From assembly GCF_964204865.1 (NCBI RefSeq), contig NC_135261.1:14322001-14386000 (forward strand): DNA of 64,000 nt, given 5' to 3'. This DNA is from Styela clava. Its lineage: Eukaryota > Chordata > Ascidiacea > Stolidobranchia > Styelidae. Below, in pieces: positions 36,397-49,100 of this stretch (its first letter is position 1; each line of letters opens with the position of its first letter). The notes below the pieces were generated by a model. It saw only the letters and a list, made by a program, of their open reading frames with translations. It was not told the origin of the DNA and ran no database searches. The position numbers and the translations under genes were made by a program.

Positions 36397-36522
36397 AGTC
36401 AAGTCTGCAAGTAGTCTTACGCCTAGGCCTACCAATTACAGTAGTTTGTCATCTGCTTTCCATTGAAATGGAGAGCTTATGAATATTTAAAGAAATTGAT
36501 AACGGAACATTATCACTCACCA

Positions 36523-36708
36523 TCATCGAAGTGCTGTCCGCAAACAGTGAAACACAAGTGAGATGACTTCTGGACTTGACACCAAGCAGTCCTGCCAATA
36601 GATGATATCTACATTGCGCGACTTTCCGGATCTTTTGAAAACAGTGGAATATAACTGAAGATCCATTTCGTTGTCTATATATACGAAATAACCATTTTCA
36701 ACAGCCAA
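36523..36708 (-). pseudogene. Inverted THAP-type arm, right copy
   Basis: Counterpart of 21957-22259. The start region is further shortened (a deletion removes SVGCTYS-like codons), leaving DNEMDLQLYSTVFKRSGKSR and the following segment. Confidence 0.4.
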
Positions 36709-36756
36709 ATCAAACAGCTACAAATACTACTTATCATACCAGATCCATATCAACTT

Positions 36757-36972
36757 TGCAGCTTTGCAGTACACCAGAACGTAGTCTGTGTAGCAGGTTA
36801 GGGTTAGGGAGTAACTTTATTCCAATTTTCCCTATTTTAGTTATATTACAAGTTCGACGACTAGCCAAGTGACTTCCGCAGTAGTTGTACCTGAAATTAT
36901 GGCTTACCCCAACCTGGTACACATACTACGTTCTGTTGTCCGCCATCTTGGTTCACATACTTCGGGTGTTCC
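36757..36972. mobile_element. Decayed inverted-repeat element, right copy
   Basis: Duplicate of 22318-22534. The right terminus CCATCTTGGTTCACATACTT is kept and the GGTTAGGGTTAGGG motif is intact. Confidence 0.6.
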
Positions 36973-37329
36973 GATTTTTTTTTTGTATTGAATAGGTAGA
37001 TGTTTACTGATGGCCTATACATGCCTTCTCAAGCTTGAGTTCAAGGCGTCCACAAACGTGATTGGCTCAAGGAGACGCAACAAGATAAGACATTACGTAA
37101 ACGACCCTGTGACGAGAACCAAACTTGAAATACGACCGAATGAATGAGTTTGTATAACGTTGGAAAACTCTATCACTTTAACCTTAACAACATAAATAAG
37201 CATAAATTACCGAACAATTTTAACCGTAATAATGCCTTTATTTCATGAGAAAAAAGTCGATACAGAAACTCGAAATCCTTATTATGGGGTCATAACAGAT
37301 TAGTTTTTTTGACATCATTGCATCAGAGG

Positions 37330-37650
37330 GGTCTTGCAATTAGCATAGCCTGTCTCGTCGTTTAATAAATCAGGTTGCCGCCGATGTATATTCTTCATTA
37401 TCATACCGCACTCGTTTTGCCCATGGCTGCCCTTGATTAAATAAGTTTCATGATTTTTCTCACTCGAAACGTCTCTCTGGTATCTCGGATAAATATTCCT
37501 GTTAAAATCGTATGACTTTGGTATATATACAAACTTGCAAAGATACAATACAAGAATTTTTACTTACATATTAAAAATATAATTCTGGCAGCTTATGCAT
37601 TTTCACGGCTCTGCAAGGGTTATTTCAATAAAGCAAATTGATTCAAAACA
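37330..37650. repeat. Dispersed repeat, second empty-site copy
   Basis: Duplicate of 22897-23230; see that entry. The minus strand is again open over the SYDFNRNIYPRYQRDV segment. Confidence 0.5.
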
Positions 37651-38338
37651 AGCCCTTGTTTTAAATCGAACCTTCACCTGATAAATTAACCATTTTTTAA
37701 ACAAATATAGTTACCATTTCGGAAACAGGAAGAAAAATCGAGGTTATGAAAACTCAAGTTCCCGCAGAATTAAATCCAATAGCACGGTCTAGAAAAGCAA
37801 TAAAATTTTCCTTTCCCATTGAATGCAAAGTTTCGTGTTCTGATGACCGTGAGTTTGCTTAATCATGTAATTCAAATTGGAGAACAAAGGGAATGAAAGT
37901 GGAAAACAAATTAAAGTGGTATCGGCATGAGCGACTTGGACTTGCGGTATATAAAGTTGTCCTAATTCCTACATTTCCACGAGTCTCAATAACAAGTTGA
38001 ATCCCATTTGTTGATTAGGAATACAGCCGCTGAAAAGTAACAGAGCTTTCAAATATGTCACAGTTCGTTAGAATAGATTTTAATCTGAATTTCAACTGTG
38101 CAGCGTCCAATTTCCGATTTTTAGGTAATGTATTTTTTCGAGTGGGATTTGTCCAAAATACCTCACAATGTACTAGGTGTTACCATAATTCTTTTGATTA
38201 TGGATAGTTGGAAATAAGTTAGGCCAGTTAATGTAATTAGTATCATGTATTTCCAACAATGTGAAAAATCCTAGTGACGTCATATGGTTTTCTACGTGAA
38301 ATTAATTTTGGCGTCATAACAAAGATGTTCATGTAATA

Positions 38339-39914
38339 CAGTGGTTCTCAACCTTTTACTGACTGCGTACCACCACTTCAGTGTTTTTTAGTCCGGCCGC
38401 GTGCCACCGACGAAGTTACCTTTTTCGGAGTGGGAAAATGGCACAAAAAACGCCCTATGAAAGTATTTCACAATGTGGCACTACACTACATCGATTTTTT
38501 TAGAGCTTCATGCAAAGATTTCAATCAATTATACGCCGCAACAGCGTATTGATTGCGTGCAAAATCGCAAGAGGATTTACGTCGTCTACCGTCAGAGCTG
38601 AAAAGCTTTGAATATCGCCGCCACTAAATTATTGCAAACCTCGGGCGAATACACTTTGATCGGCGCTAGTCGCTATCACGAACTGCCTAACCTAGTCTCC
38701 AAATTAATTTGCTGAAATGTATGTATTATTGCAAAAAAAATCGAATTTTAGAAAAGCGTTATAGTTTAATGCGAGTGTTGCAATTTTTTTTCTACAAGCT
38801 GGTCTATGCGGGGTTTGACCATGGTTAACTGTATAAAACCAATAGTTGAGGAACAGCATTACGGGCCAGTGTGGGGTAACTAGAAGACAATTTTAGCCAG
38901 AAATTGATTAGTGATGGAGAGCATTCTCTGTGCACATTTTTTGCAGTTTCATCAGCTTGGATATCAATTATCTCTTCTTGTTCACCAGTTCCAACAGGTA
39001 GAAGTGCGGGATTGACAAAAAACGGATTGACCATATATGGGCAGCATATTGTATGCGGAAAGTAATGCATCAATTCCGTGATTAGCAATCTTAGATGTTC
39101 TGCAATTTCTTGAGACAATTTTTCATTTGGTTCCCACGAAACGGTGGTGAAGAATTCTAACATTCCGTAACGTTTGCTCTCCACATTTTTCATCCAAATG
39201 TCCAGCTTCCGAACGAACACTTCAAGCTTAGAGACAAAGTCTTGGATTGATCTGTCTGGCCCTTGGAACGAACGATTCACATCGTTAAGAGCTTGAAAAA
39301 TATCCGATAAGTAAGCCAACTGTAATATAAACTCCTCGTTTTTCAAATCCTTTTTGAAATCTTGTCTCTTATCCTGGAAAAATGTGAACAGTTCTTGTTG
39401 AACTTCAAAGACTCTTCTAGTGATATTTCCGCGAGATCCCGTGATCTGAATTCAAATCTTCACACAATCTTGCAAACAGTCGAGGGTTAAGAGCAGATGT
39501 TTTGACGTAATTCACCATTTTTATTATTCGATCCAAGCATGACAGTAGGTCTGGAGGGAGCACCTCGGCACAAAGAGCAAACCTGTGGATGAAGCAGTGA
39601 ACAAATGTGGCGCGTGGGGATACGGTTTTAACATGCGATTGGAACCCTGAAATTCGACCAAGCAAGGATGGAGCACCATCAGTTGTGCATCCAACCAACT
39701 TGCCCTAATCCAGGTCATTTTGGGTGAAGAGTTCGGCCAAAACGTTGAAGACATCGATTCCCTTTGTTGTAGCTGACAGATCCGTGCTCAGTAATAATTC
39801 TGTTTTCACAGAATTATTCTGAATAAAGCGGACATAAAAGAGTAATTGAGAATCAAATAGACACGGGGGTAAGTACCGCACAATTTGGGCACAGATAGCA
39901 AACGTCAGCTTCAA
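38339..39914 (-). pseudogene. BED-finger hAT transposase pseudogene, right copy
   Basis: The terminal repeat CAGTGGTTCTCAACC stands at 38339, and the minus strand near 38760-38815 reads VKPRIDQLVEKK then a stop, the usual end of these transposases; the left copy lacks both. The hATC core seen in the left copy is deleted here. Upstream parts include VGCTTDGAPSLLGRISGFQS (39417-39698) and TELLLSTDLSATTKGIDVF (near 39800). The BED finger and the opposite terminus are lost to a deletion ending at 39853. Confidence 0.7.
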
Positions 39915-40268
39915 TAACAGATGCGTCGTATGCCATGAAAATTACAAGATTGCGAAAAATCTTAGCCCGATGCTTCAGGCAAATACTTGCTTCACATATG
40001 TTTGAATATTGTGACAAATGCCCATGTCTAGGCAAAGAAACAAACATGGGTGGAAAATGTTAGAAGTCTTTCACGTTCATTATTATTCTGGTAATTGTAA
40101 ATAATATTGCAAGCTGGTTCATATTTCTACATAACGATCGTTTCAATATTATGTTGGTATTGGTATTATATGTCTCCATCATTTTTAAAAAATCGCTTCT
40201 CTCTTCGAATACTGGACCAATTGCTTTTAAATTTTCAGTGAGTAAAGATTGATTTTTTTGCCAGAAGG

Positions 40269-40950
40269 CTATTTATTTATTTCTAAATTTCGCATGAAAT
40301 CTGATATTTCGTCTAAAATTTCGGTGTATTATTTTATTCTTGGGAACACTGGCTGTCCGGTTCGATTCTGTAAATTATTTCTACGCAACAGCGGAATTTT
40401 TTGTGGGTACCGGTGGCGTCAAAGGTAAATACTGCTTCGCTCTGGTTAACGTGTCCATATATTAGAGCACAGCTCTTGTTTGCATATTTTAGAATAAAGT
40501 ATGTTAATAACCTGCCTGTTGGGTTTGCCGTAAACCTTAGCAATCCTCAACAATACTATATATTTATTATTCACACGTCTATATCTACAATACTGGAATC
40601 ATTTTGTTTTATCACCTCACTATTTCGTCTTTTCATTCATCACATTTACATATTCAAAGTGGCGAAGTTGTTAATTATCGTGAAACCTGGCAAAGATGCA
40701 TCAAAGGAAGTTAATGGCCCGAAGTGTCACCGCCCAACACGATATAGGCTTCTTGTAGAGGCTCATCATAAATACTAAGTCGCTTATATTCTACATAACA
40801 TATTGACACACTCTGTTGAATTAGCTTAATATATATGTACACAACTGCGTGACGAAACCAAGGATTGGCTGGTATATATTGTCACGTTTTTGGTTTAAAT
40901 AGCAAGATCTTGGCCAAAGTGAACCTAGAAAGAAAATTCTCTATGCATGA
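40269..40950 (+). other. Stretch with a possible reverse-transcriptase trace
   Basis: A plus-strand frame is open over about 40401-40778. Near its end KVAKLLIIVKPGKDASKE resembles the K-x-x-K-x-V-P-I-x-K-P-G-K-D motif at the start of LINE reverse transcriptases, but no catalytic F/YxDD follows and the rest is not convincing. The similarity may be chance. Confidence 0.2.
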
Positions 40951-40959
40951 CGTTACAAA

Positions 40960-41890
40960 GTAAAGTGAATACGTACATTCATGCATAACAATACAAAGTA
41001 AAACTGACTGCGCTGACTCATGCATGACGTTCCGAAGTAAAACTGACTATGCTCACTCATGCATAACGTAACAAATGTGAACTGACTACGCTCACTCATG
41101 CATGACCTTACAAAGTAAAACTGACTACGCTCACCCATGAATGAAGTTAAAAAGTAAAACTGACTACGCTCACCCATGCATGCATGACATTCCAAAGTAA
41201 AACAGACTACGCTCTCTCATGCATGATGTTACAAAGTAAAATTGACTATGCTTACTAATGCATGCATGACGTTCCAAAGTAAAACCGACTACGCTCACTC
41301 ATGCATGATGTTACAAAGTAAAACTGATTACGCTCACCCACGCATGAAGTTACAAAACAAAACTGAATACGCTCACTCATGCATGACGTTACAAAGTAAA
41401 GTAGACTACCCTCACCCACGCATGAAGTTACAAAGTAAAACCGACTATGCTCACTAATGAAGGAAGTTACAAAGTAAAAACTGACTATGCTCACTCATAC
41501 ATGGTGTTACAAAGTAAACCCGACTACGCCCACTCATGCATGACTCATGAAATTACAAAGTAAAATCGACTACGCTCCCCATGCATGACATTACAAAGTA
41601 AAACTGACTACGCTCACTCATGCATGACGATACAAAATAAAAATGATTCTGCTCACTCATGCATGAAGAAGTTACAGTGAAACAAACTACGCTCACTCAT
41701 GCATGACGTTACAAAGTGCAACCCCATCAATGAACTGACTATGCTCACCCGTGCATGAAGCTGCAAAGTAAATCTAACCATGCCCACCCATTCATGAAGT
41801 TGCAAAACTGCCAATCGAAGTTGCAAGGTAAACCGACTATGCTCATCCATGCATGAAGTTGCTAAGTAAAACTGACCATGCTCACCACCC
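40960..41890. repeat. 39-bp minisatellite
   Basis: About two dozen imperfect direct copies of a ~39-bp unit, CTCACTCATGCATGACGTTA then CAAAGTAAAACTGACTACG. Because 39 is divisible by three, the minus strand stays open over long parts with a 13-residue repeat (MSERSQFYFVTSC), and so does the plus strand. Indels break the frames between 41195 and 41255 and between 41494 and 41653. There are no unique spacers, so it is not a CRISPR array. Confidence 0.9.
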
Positions 41891-41894
41891 ATGT

Positions 41895-42202
41895 ATGAAG
41901 TTTCTTGGTGGCCTCTAACTACATTTCTTTTGGTGATAGTCTTTCGGCATATTTGTCTAGTATCCACCAATATCACTTATCACTTTGCTCTGCCATTTCA
42001 AAACGGAATGAAACAAGAGAATCAATCAAAGCAAATAAATTTATTTTATTATACAGATATATTTTCTCCATTTATTATATATATATGCAAAATACAACTA
42101 AAACATATTGCAAAGTAAGTGGAGTAGTCACATATTTGATTAAATAATCTAAATAGATTCGTAAGTAATATATATTCATTGCAACATTGCATTTTTCAAT
42201 AT
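41895..42202. other. AT-rich stretch without a gene
   Basis: Nothing can be supported beyond short open frames on the plus strand. Confidence 0.35.
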
Positions 42203-42457
42203 TTAAACAAAAAAAGTATTTTCTAAAATGTCAAAATATAATTCCGAGCTTCCATGTGGACCCAAGAGGTGTCGGTTTTCCCACTCGTTAGGACTTGTTG
42301 ATGGGGTCCTATCGCGCTTCAGAAAAATCTGAAACGCCCTATGCCCATATTTAAATTCCAAACGAATACATGACAATACCAATAAAACCACAGTGGACAC
42401 TAGAAACGTTGACTCCAACAAATAGTGGCTTGTCAAAATTATAAAAACCCAGTCATT
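42203..42457 (-). CDS. Unassigned ORF with a membrane-like segment
   Basis: The minus strand is open for about 85 codons without a leading ATG. It has a hydrophobic stretch (FLVSTVVLLVLSCI) followed by basic and polar residues (KRDRTPSTSPNEWENRH). It lies just beyond the candidate terminal exon at 42491-42535. It could be a further exon (weak acceptor) or chance in the 3' region. Not recognised. Confidence 0.22.
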   Translation of the reverse strand, partial: NDWVFIILTSHYLLESTFLVSTVVLLVLSCIRLEFKYGHRAFQIFLKRDRTPSTSPNEWENRHLLGPHGSSELYFDILENTFFV

Positions 42458-42490
42458 AATGCATTATATTATACCTCATCGTGATTGTCT

Positions 42491-42535
42491 TCACAGATCT
42501 TGTTCGGCTTCTTCTATTTCTCGGTAAGTAATCTT
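42491..42535 (-). CDS. Candidate terminal exon next to the array
   Basis: A very strong acceptor on the minus strand (a run of nine T, then CAG) is followed by KITYREIEEAEQDL and TGA in phase 0. A second phase is also open (DYLPRNRRSRTRSV), so the frame is not certain. It lies downstream, in transcription sense, of all exon-like segments in the array and may be the last exon of a gene containing them. Confidence 0.35.
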   Translation of the reverse strand, partial: KITYREIEEAEQDL

Positions 42536-43112
42536 CTGAAAAAAAAACATTTAATAAAAATATTCAATAGAATCGAATTTATCAATAAAATTCACTTAAT
42601 TGAATTTAAAATTTGTAAAATTTTTTACATGTAATCTGTAGATTTTCCTTGCATCCGTCTTTTCCTAATTCTCCCAGCCCTTCCATAGTTCTTTGCCTGA
42701 GAATCTAGAATACCATTAAGATATCTAAGCCTAATAAAACCCTATAAATCCTAATGGCGGGAATGGGTCTGAATCTTACTATACCAAATAAAATAATAAC
42801 AACAAAAAAGCCATGGCAACCTGTTAATACTTTTCTTTTTTGTCGGTGTCACGATATCCTGGTTCCTGTTGAAAATATCATAAAAATAGAAGAGAAATTA
42901 ATGATTATGACAAACACAGATAGGAAAATATGGATAGAGCATATTCCTAAAAAAGCTTTATTATTAAATATTCAATATCAGCTATGAACATAATACTTCG
43001 TGCATTACTGTATCAGTATTTATATAATCTAAAGAATATTATATCTAACTAAAATAAAAATAAACACTAGAAGGCGTAAGCTTGACTAATGAAACACTTG
43101 TAACATACTCAC

Positions 43113-43187
43113 CAGAATTTCAGATTTGTCTATGATTCCGTCTTTTTTCAATTTCTTCCTAGCCTTCAAACATCTGTGCCTGAGAAG
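43113..43187 (-). other. Mini-exon-like segment, first array copy
   Basis: On the minus strand, TAG precedes CTTCTCAGGCACAG and 75 nt later GTGAGT follows. In frame 0 it reads as 25 codons containing ARKKLKKDGIIDKSEI. The same layout recurs in each full array unit. Whether it is spliced in vivo is unknown. Confidence 0.4.
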
Positions 43188-46100
43188 CTAAGATAACATT
43201 ACCAATATCTAAGCCTAATAAAATTTGTAAGAATATTTACATTCAATTTGTAGATTTTTCTTGTATCAGTCTTTTCCTATTTTCTTCATTGTTTCCTTTC
43301 ATCAGTCTTTTCCTAATTTCCCCATTGCCTTCATAATTCTTTGCCTGAGAATCTAGAATACCATTAAAAATATCTAAGCCTAATAAAAACCCTATTAATC
43401 CTAATGGCGGGAATGGGTCTAAATCTATCTATACCAAATAAAATAATAACAACAAAAAAGCCATGGCAACCTGTTAATACTTTTCTTTTTTGTCGGTGTC
43501 ACGATATTCTGGTTCCTGTTGAAAATATCTTAAAAATAGAAGTGAAATCATAATTATGACAAACACAGATAGAAAAATATGGATAGAGCATATTACTAAA
43601 AAAGCTTTATTATTAAATATTCAATATCAGCAATGAACATAATACTTCGTGCATTACTGTATCAGTATTAATATAATCTAAAGAATATTATATCCAACTA
43701 AAATCAAAATAAACACTAGAAGGCGTAAGCCTGAATAATGAAACACTTGTAACATACTTACCGGAATTTCAGATTTGTCTATAATTCCGTCTTTTTTCAA
43801 TTTCTCCAGTGCCTTCAAAATTATGTGCCTGAGAAGCTGAGATAACATTAACAATATCTAAGCCTAATAAAACTTGTAAAAATATTTACATTCAATTTGT
43901 AAATTTTTCTTGTATCAGTCTTTTCCTATTTTCTTCATTGTTTCCTTGTATCAGTCTTTTCCTAATTTCCCCATTGCCTTCATAATTCTTTGCCTGAGAA
44001 TCTAGAATACCATTAAAAATACCTAAGCCTAATAAAAACCCTATTAATCCTAATGGCGGGTATTTCTAACGGTGGGAATGGGTCTAAATCTATCTCTAAC
44101 AGAGCAAATAATATAAACAAAAAAAGCCATGGTAAGCCTGTTAATACTTTTCTTCTTTGGTCGGTGTCACGACATTCTGTTTCCTGTTGAAAATACCTCA
44201 AAAATGAAAAAGAAAATAATGATTAGGACAAATAAAATAGGCAAATAAGGATAGAGCCTATTACTAAAAAAGCTTTAATATTAAATATTCAATATCAGCA
44301 ATGAATATAATACTTCGTGCATTACTGTATCAGTATTGATATAATCAAAAAAATATTATATCGAACTAAAATCAAAATGAACACTAGATGGGAGTAAGCA
44401 TGACTAATGAAACACTTGTAACATACTCACCGGAATTTCAGATTTGTCTCTGATTCCGTCTATTTTTCAATTGCTCCAGTGCTTTCAGAATTCTGTGCCT
44501 GAGAAGCTAAGATAATATTAACAATATCTAAGCCTAATAAAATTGGTAAAATATTTACATGTAATTTTTAGATTTTTCTTGCATCCGTCTTTTCTTAATC
44601 TTCCCAGTTCCTGCATAGTTCTGTGCCTGAGAAGCTAGAAAAACATCAAAAATATCTAAGCCTAATAAAATTTGTAAGAATATTTACATTCAATTTGTAG
44701 ATTTTTCTTGTATCAGTCTTTTCCTATTTTCTTCATTGTTTCCTTGTATCAGTCTTTTCCTAATTTCCCCATTGCCTTCATAATTCTTTGCCTGAGAATC
44801 TAGAATACCATTAAAAATACCTAAGCCTAATAAAAACCCTATTAATCCTAATGGCGGGTATTTCTAACGGTGGGAATAAGTCTAAATCTATCTCTAACAG
44901 AGCAAATATTAAAAACAAAAAAAGCCATGGTAAGCCTGTTAATACTTTTCTTCTTTGGTCGGTGTCACGACATTCTGTTTCCTGTTGAAAATACCTCAAA
45001 AATAAAAGAGAAAATAATGATTAGGAAAAATAAAATAGGCAAATATGGATAGAGCCTATTACTAAAAAACTTTAATATTGAATATTCAATATCAGCAATG
45101 AATATAATACTTCGTGCATTACTGTATCAGTATTAATATAATCAAAGAAAATATTATATCGAACTAAAATCAAAATGAACACTAGATGGGAGTAAGCCTG
45201 ACTAATGAAACACTTGTAACATACTCACTGGAATTTCAGATTTGTCTCTGATTCCGTCTTTTTTTAAATTGCTCCAGTGCTTTCAGAATTCTGTGCCTGA
45301 GAAGCTAAGATAATATTAACAATATCTAAGCCTAATAAAATTCGTAAAATATTTACATGTAATTTGTAGATTTTCCTTGCATCCGTCTTTTCCTAATCTT
45401 CTCAGACCCTGCATAGTTCTGTGCCTGAGAAGCTAGAATAACATTAAAAATATCTAAGCCTAATAAAAACCCTATTATTCCTAATGGCGGGAATGGGTCT
45501 AAATCTATCTATACCAAATAAAATAATAACAACAAAAAAGCCATGGCAACCTGTTAATACTTTTCTTTTTTGTCGGTGTCACGATAACCTGGTTCCTGTT
45601 GAAAATATCTTAAAAATAGAAGTGAAATCATAATTATGACAATCACAGATAGAAAAATATGGATAGAGCATATTACTAAAAAAGCTTTATTATTAAATAT
45701 TCAATATCAGCAATGAACATAATACTTCGTGCATTACTGTATCAGTATTATTATAATCTAAAGAATATTATATCCAACTAAAATCAAAATAAACACTAGA
45801 AGGCGTAAGCCTGACTAATGAAACACTTGTAACATACTTTACCGGAATTTCAGATTAGTCCATGATTCCGTCTTTTTTCAATTTCTCCAGTGCCTTCAAA
45901 ATTATGTGCCTGAGAAGCTGAGATAACATTAACAATATCTAAGCCTAATAAAACTTGTAAAAATATTTACATTCAATTTGTAGATTTTTCTTGTATCAGT
46001 CTTTTCCTATTTTCTTCATTGTTTCCTTGTATCAGTCTTTTCCTAATTTCCCCATTGCATTCATAATTCTTTGCCTGAGAATCTAGAATACCATTAAAAA

Positions 46101-49100
46101 TACCTAAGCCTAATAAAAACCCTATTAATCCTAATGGCGGGTATTTCTAACGGTGGGAATGGGTCTAAATCTATCTCTAACAGAGCAAATATAAAAAACA
46201 AAAAAGCCATGGTAAGCCTGTTAATACTTTTCTTCTTTGGTCGGTGTCACGACATTCTGTTTCCTGTTGAAAATACCTCAAAAATGAAAGAGAAAATAAT
46301 GATTAGGACAAATAAAATAGGCAAATAATACTAAAAAAGCTTTATTATTAAATATTCATTATCAGCAATGAACATAATACTTCGTGCATTACTGTATCAG
46401 TATTAATATAATCTAAAGAATATTATATCAAACTAAAATCAAAATAAACACTAGAAGGCGTAAGCCTGACTAATGAAACACTTGTAACATACTTACCGGA
46501 ATTTCAGATTTCTCTATGATTCCATCTTTTTTCAATTTCTCCAGTGCCTTTAAAATTCTGTGCCTGAGAAGCTAAGATAGCATTAACAATATCTAAGTCT
46601 AATAAAATTTGTAAGAACATTTCCATTCAATTTGTAGATTTTTCCTGTATCAGTCTTTTCCTATTTTCTTCATTGTTTCCTTGTATCAGTCTTTTCCTAA
46701 TTTCTCCATTGCCTTCATATTTCTTTGCCTGAGAATCTAGAATACCATTAAAAATATCTAAGCCTAATAAAAACCCTATTAATCCTAATGGCGGGTATTT
46801 CTAACGGTGGGAATGGGTCTAAATTTATCTCTAACAGAGCAAATAATATAAACAAAAAAAAGCCATGGTAAGCCTGTTAATACTTTTCTTCTTTGGTCGG
46901 TGTCACGACATTCTGTTTCCTGTTGAAAATACCTCAAAAATGAAAGAGAAAATAATGATTAGGACAAATAAAATAGGCAAATATGGATAGAGCCTATTAC
47001 TAAAAAAGCTTTAATATTAAATATTCAATATCAGCAATGAATATAATACTTCGTGCATTACTGTATCAGTATTGATATATTCAAAAAAAATATTATATCG
47101 AACTAAAATCAAAATGAACACTAGATGGGAGTAAGCATGACTAATGAAACACTTGTAACATACTCACCGGAATTTCAGATTTGTCTCTGATTCCGTCTAT
47201 TTTTCAATTGCTCCAGTGCTTTCAGAATTCTGTGCCTGAGAAGCTAAGATAATATTAACAATATCTAAGCCTAATAAAATTCGTAAAATATTTACATGTA
47301 ATTTGTAGATTTTTCTTGCATCCGTCTTTTCCTAATCTTCCCAGTTCCTGCATAGTTCTGTGCCTGAGAAGCTAGAATAACATTAAAAAAATTTAAGCCT
47401 AATAAAATTTGTAAGAATATTTACATTCAATTTGTAGATTTTTCTTGTATCAGTCTTTTCATATTTTCTTCATTGTTTCCTTGTATCAGTCTTTTCCTAA
47501 TTTCCCCATTGCCTTCATAATTCTTTGCCTGAGAATCTAGAATACCATTAAAAATACCTAAGCCTAATAAAAACCGTATTAATCCTAATGGCGGGTATTT
47601 CTAACGGTGGGAATAAGTCTAAATCTATCTCTAACATAGCAAATATTAAAAACAAAAAAGCCATGGTAAGCCTGTTAATACTTTTCTTCTTTGGTCGGTG
47701 TCACGACATTCTGTTTCCTGTTGAAAATACCTCAAAAATAAAAGAGAAAATAATGATTAGGACAAATAAAATAGGCAAATATGGATAGAGCCTATTACTA
47801 AAAAAGCTTTAATATTAAATATTCAATATCAGCAATGAATATAATACTTCGTGCATTACCGTATCAGTTTTAATATAATCAAAGAAAATATTATATCGAA
47901 CTAAAATCAAAATGAACACTAGATGGGAGTAAGCCTGACTAATGAAACACTTGTAACATACTCACCGGAATTTCAGATTTGTCTCTGATTCCGTCTTTTT
48001 TTCAATTGCTCCAGTGCTTTCAGAATTCTGTGCCTGAGAAGCTAAGATAATATTAACAATATCTAAGCCTAATAAAATTCGTAAAATATTTACATGTAAT
48101 TTGTAGATTTTCCTTGCATCCGTCTTTTCCTAATCTTCTCAGACCCTGCATAGTTCTGTGCCTGAGAAGCTAGAATAACATTAAAAATATCTAAGCCTAA
48201 TAAAAACCCTATTATTCCTAATGGCGGGAATGGGTCTAAATCTATCTATACCAAATAAAATAATAACAACAAAAAAGCCATGGCAACCTGTTAATACTTT
48301 TCTTTTTTGTCGGTGTCACGATATCCTGGTTCCTGTTGAAAATATCTTAAAAATAGAAGTGAAATCATAATTATGATAAACACAGATAGAAAAATATGGA
48401 TAGAGCATATTACTAAAAAAGCTTTATTATTAAATATTCAATATCAGCAATGAACATAATACTTCGTGCATTACTGTATCAGTATTAATATAATCTAAAG
48501 AATATTATATCCAACTAAAATCAAAATAAACACTAGAAGGCGTAAGCCTGACTAATGAAACACTTGTAACATACTTACCGGAATTTCAGATTTGTCTATG
48601 ATTCCGTCTTTTTTCAATTTCTCCAGTGCCTTCAAAATTATGTGCCTGAGAAGCTGAGATAACATTAACAATATCTAAGCCTAATAAAACTTGTAAAAAT
48701 ATTTACATTCAATTTGTAGATTTTTCTTGTATCAGTCTTTTCCTATTTTCTTCCTTGTTTCCTTGTATCAGTCTTTTCCTAATTTCCCCATTGCCTTCAT
48801 AATTCTTTGCCTGAGCCATTAAAAATACCTAAGCCTAATAAAAACCCTATTAATCCTAATGGCGGGTATTTCTAACGGTGGGAATAAGTCTAAATCTATC
48901 TCTAACAGAGCAAATATTAAAAACAAAAAAAGCCATGGTAAGCCTGTTAATACTTTTCTTCTTTGGTCGGTGTCACGACATTCTGTTTCCTGTTGAAAAT
49001 ACCTCAAAAATAAAAGAGAAAATAATGATTAGGACAAATAAAATAGGCAAATATGGATAGAGCCTATTACTAAAAAAGCTTTAATATTAAATATTCAATA

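Larger units (their letters stand above)
27730..40268. repeat. 14.2-kb tandem duplication, right copy
   Basis: This is a direct repeat of 13487-27729, now about 12.5 kb because of deletions (counterparts of about 21525-21860, 24945-26595 and 26872-27585 are missing) partly offset by insertions (35843-36396 and 38219-38832). It ends at CCAGAAGG, the same border as the left copy. Confidence 0.9.

Noticed and set aside
40960..41890. CRISPR-like regular repeats
   Set aside because: The units are contiguous and vary gradually; there are no unique spacers, and the genome is eukaryotic.
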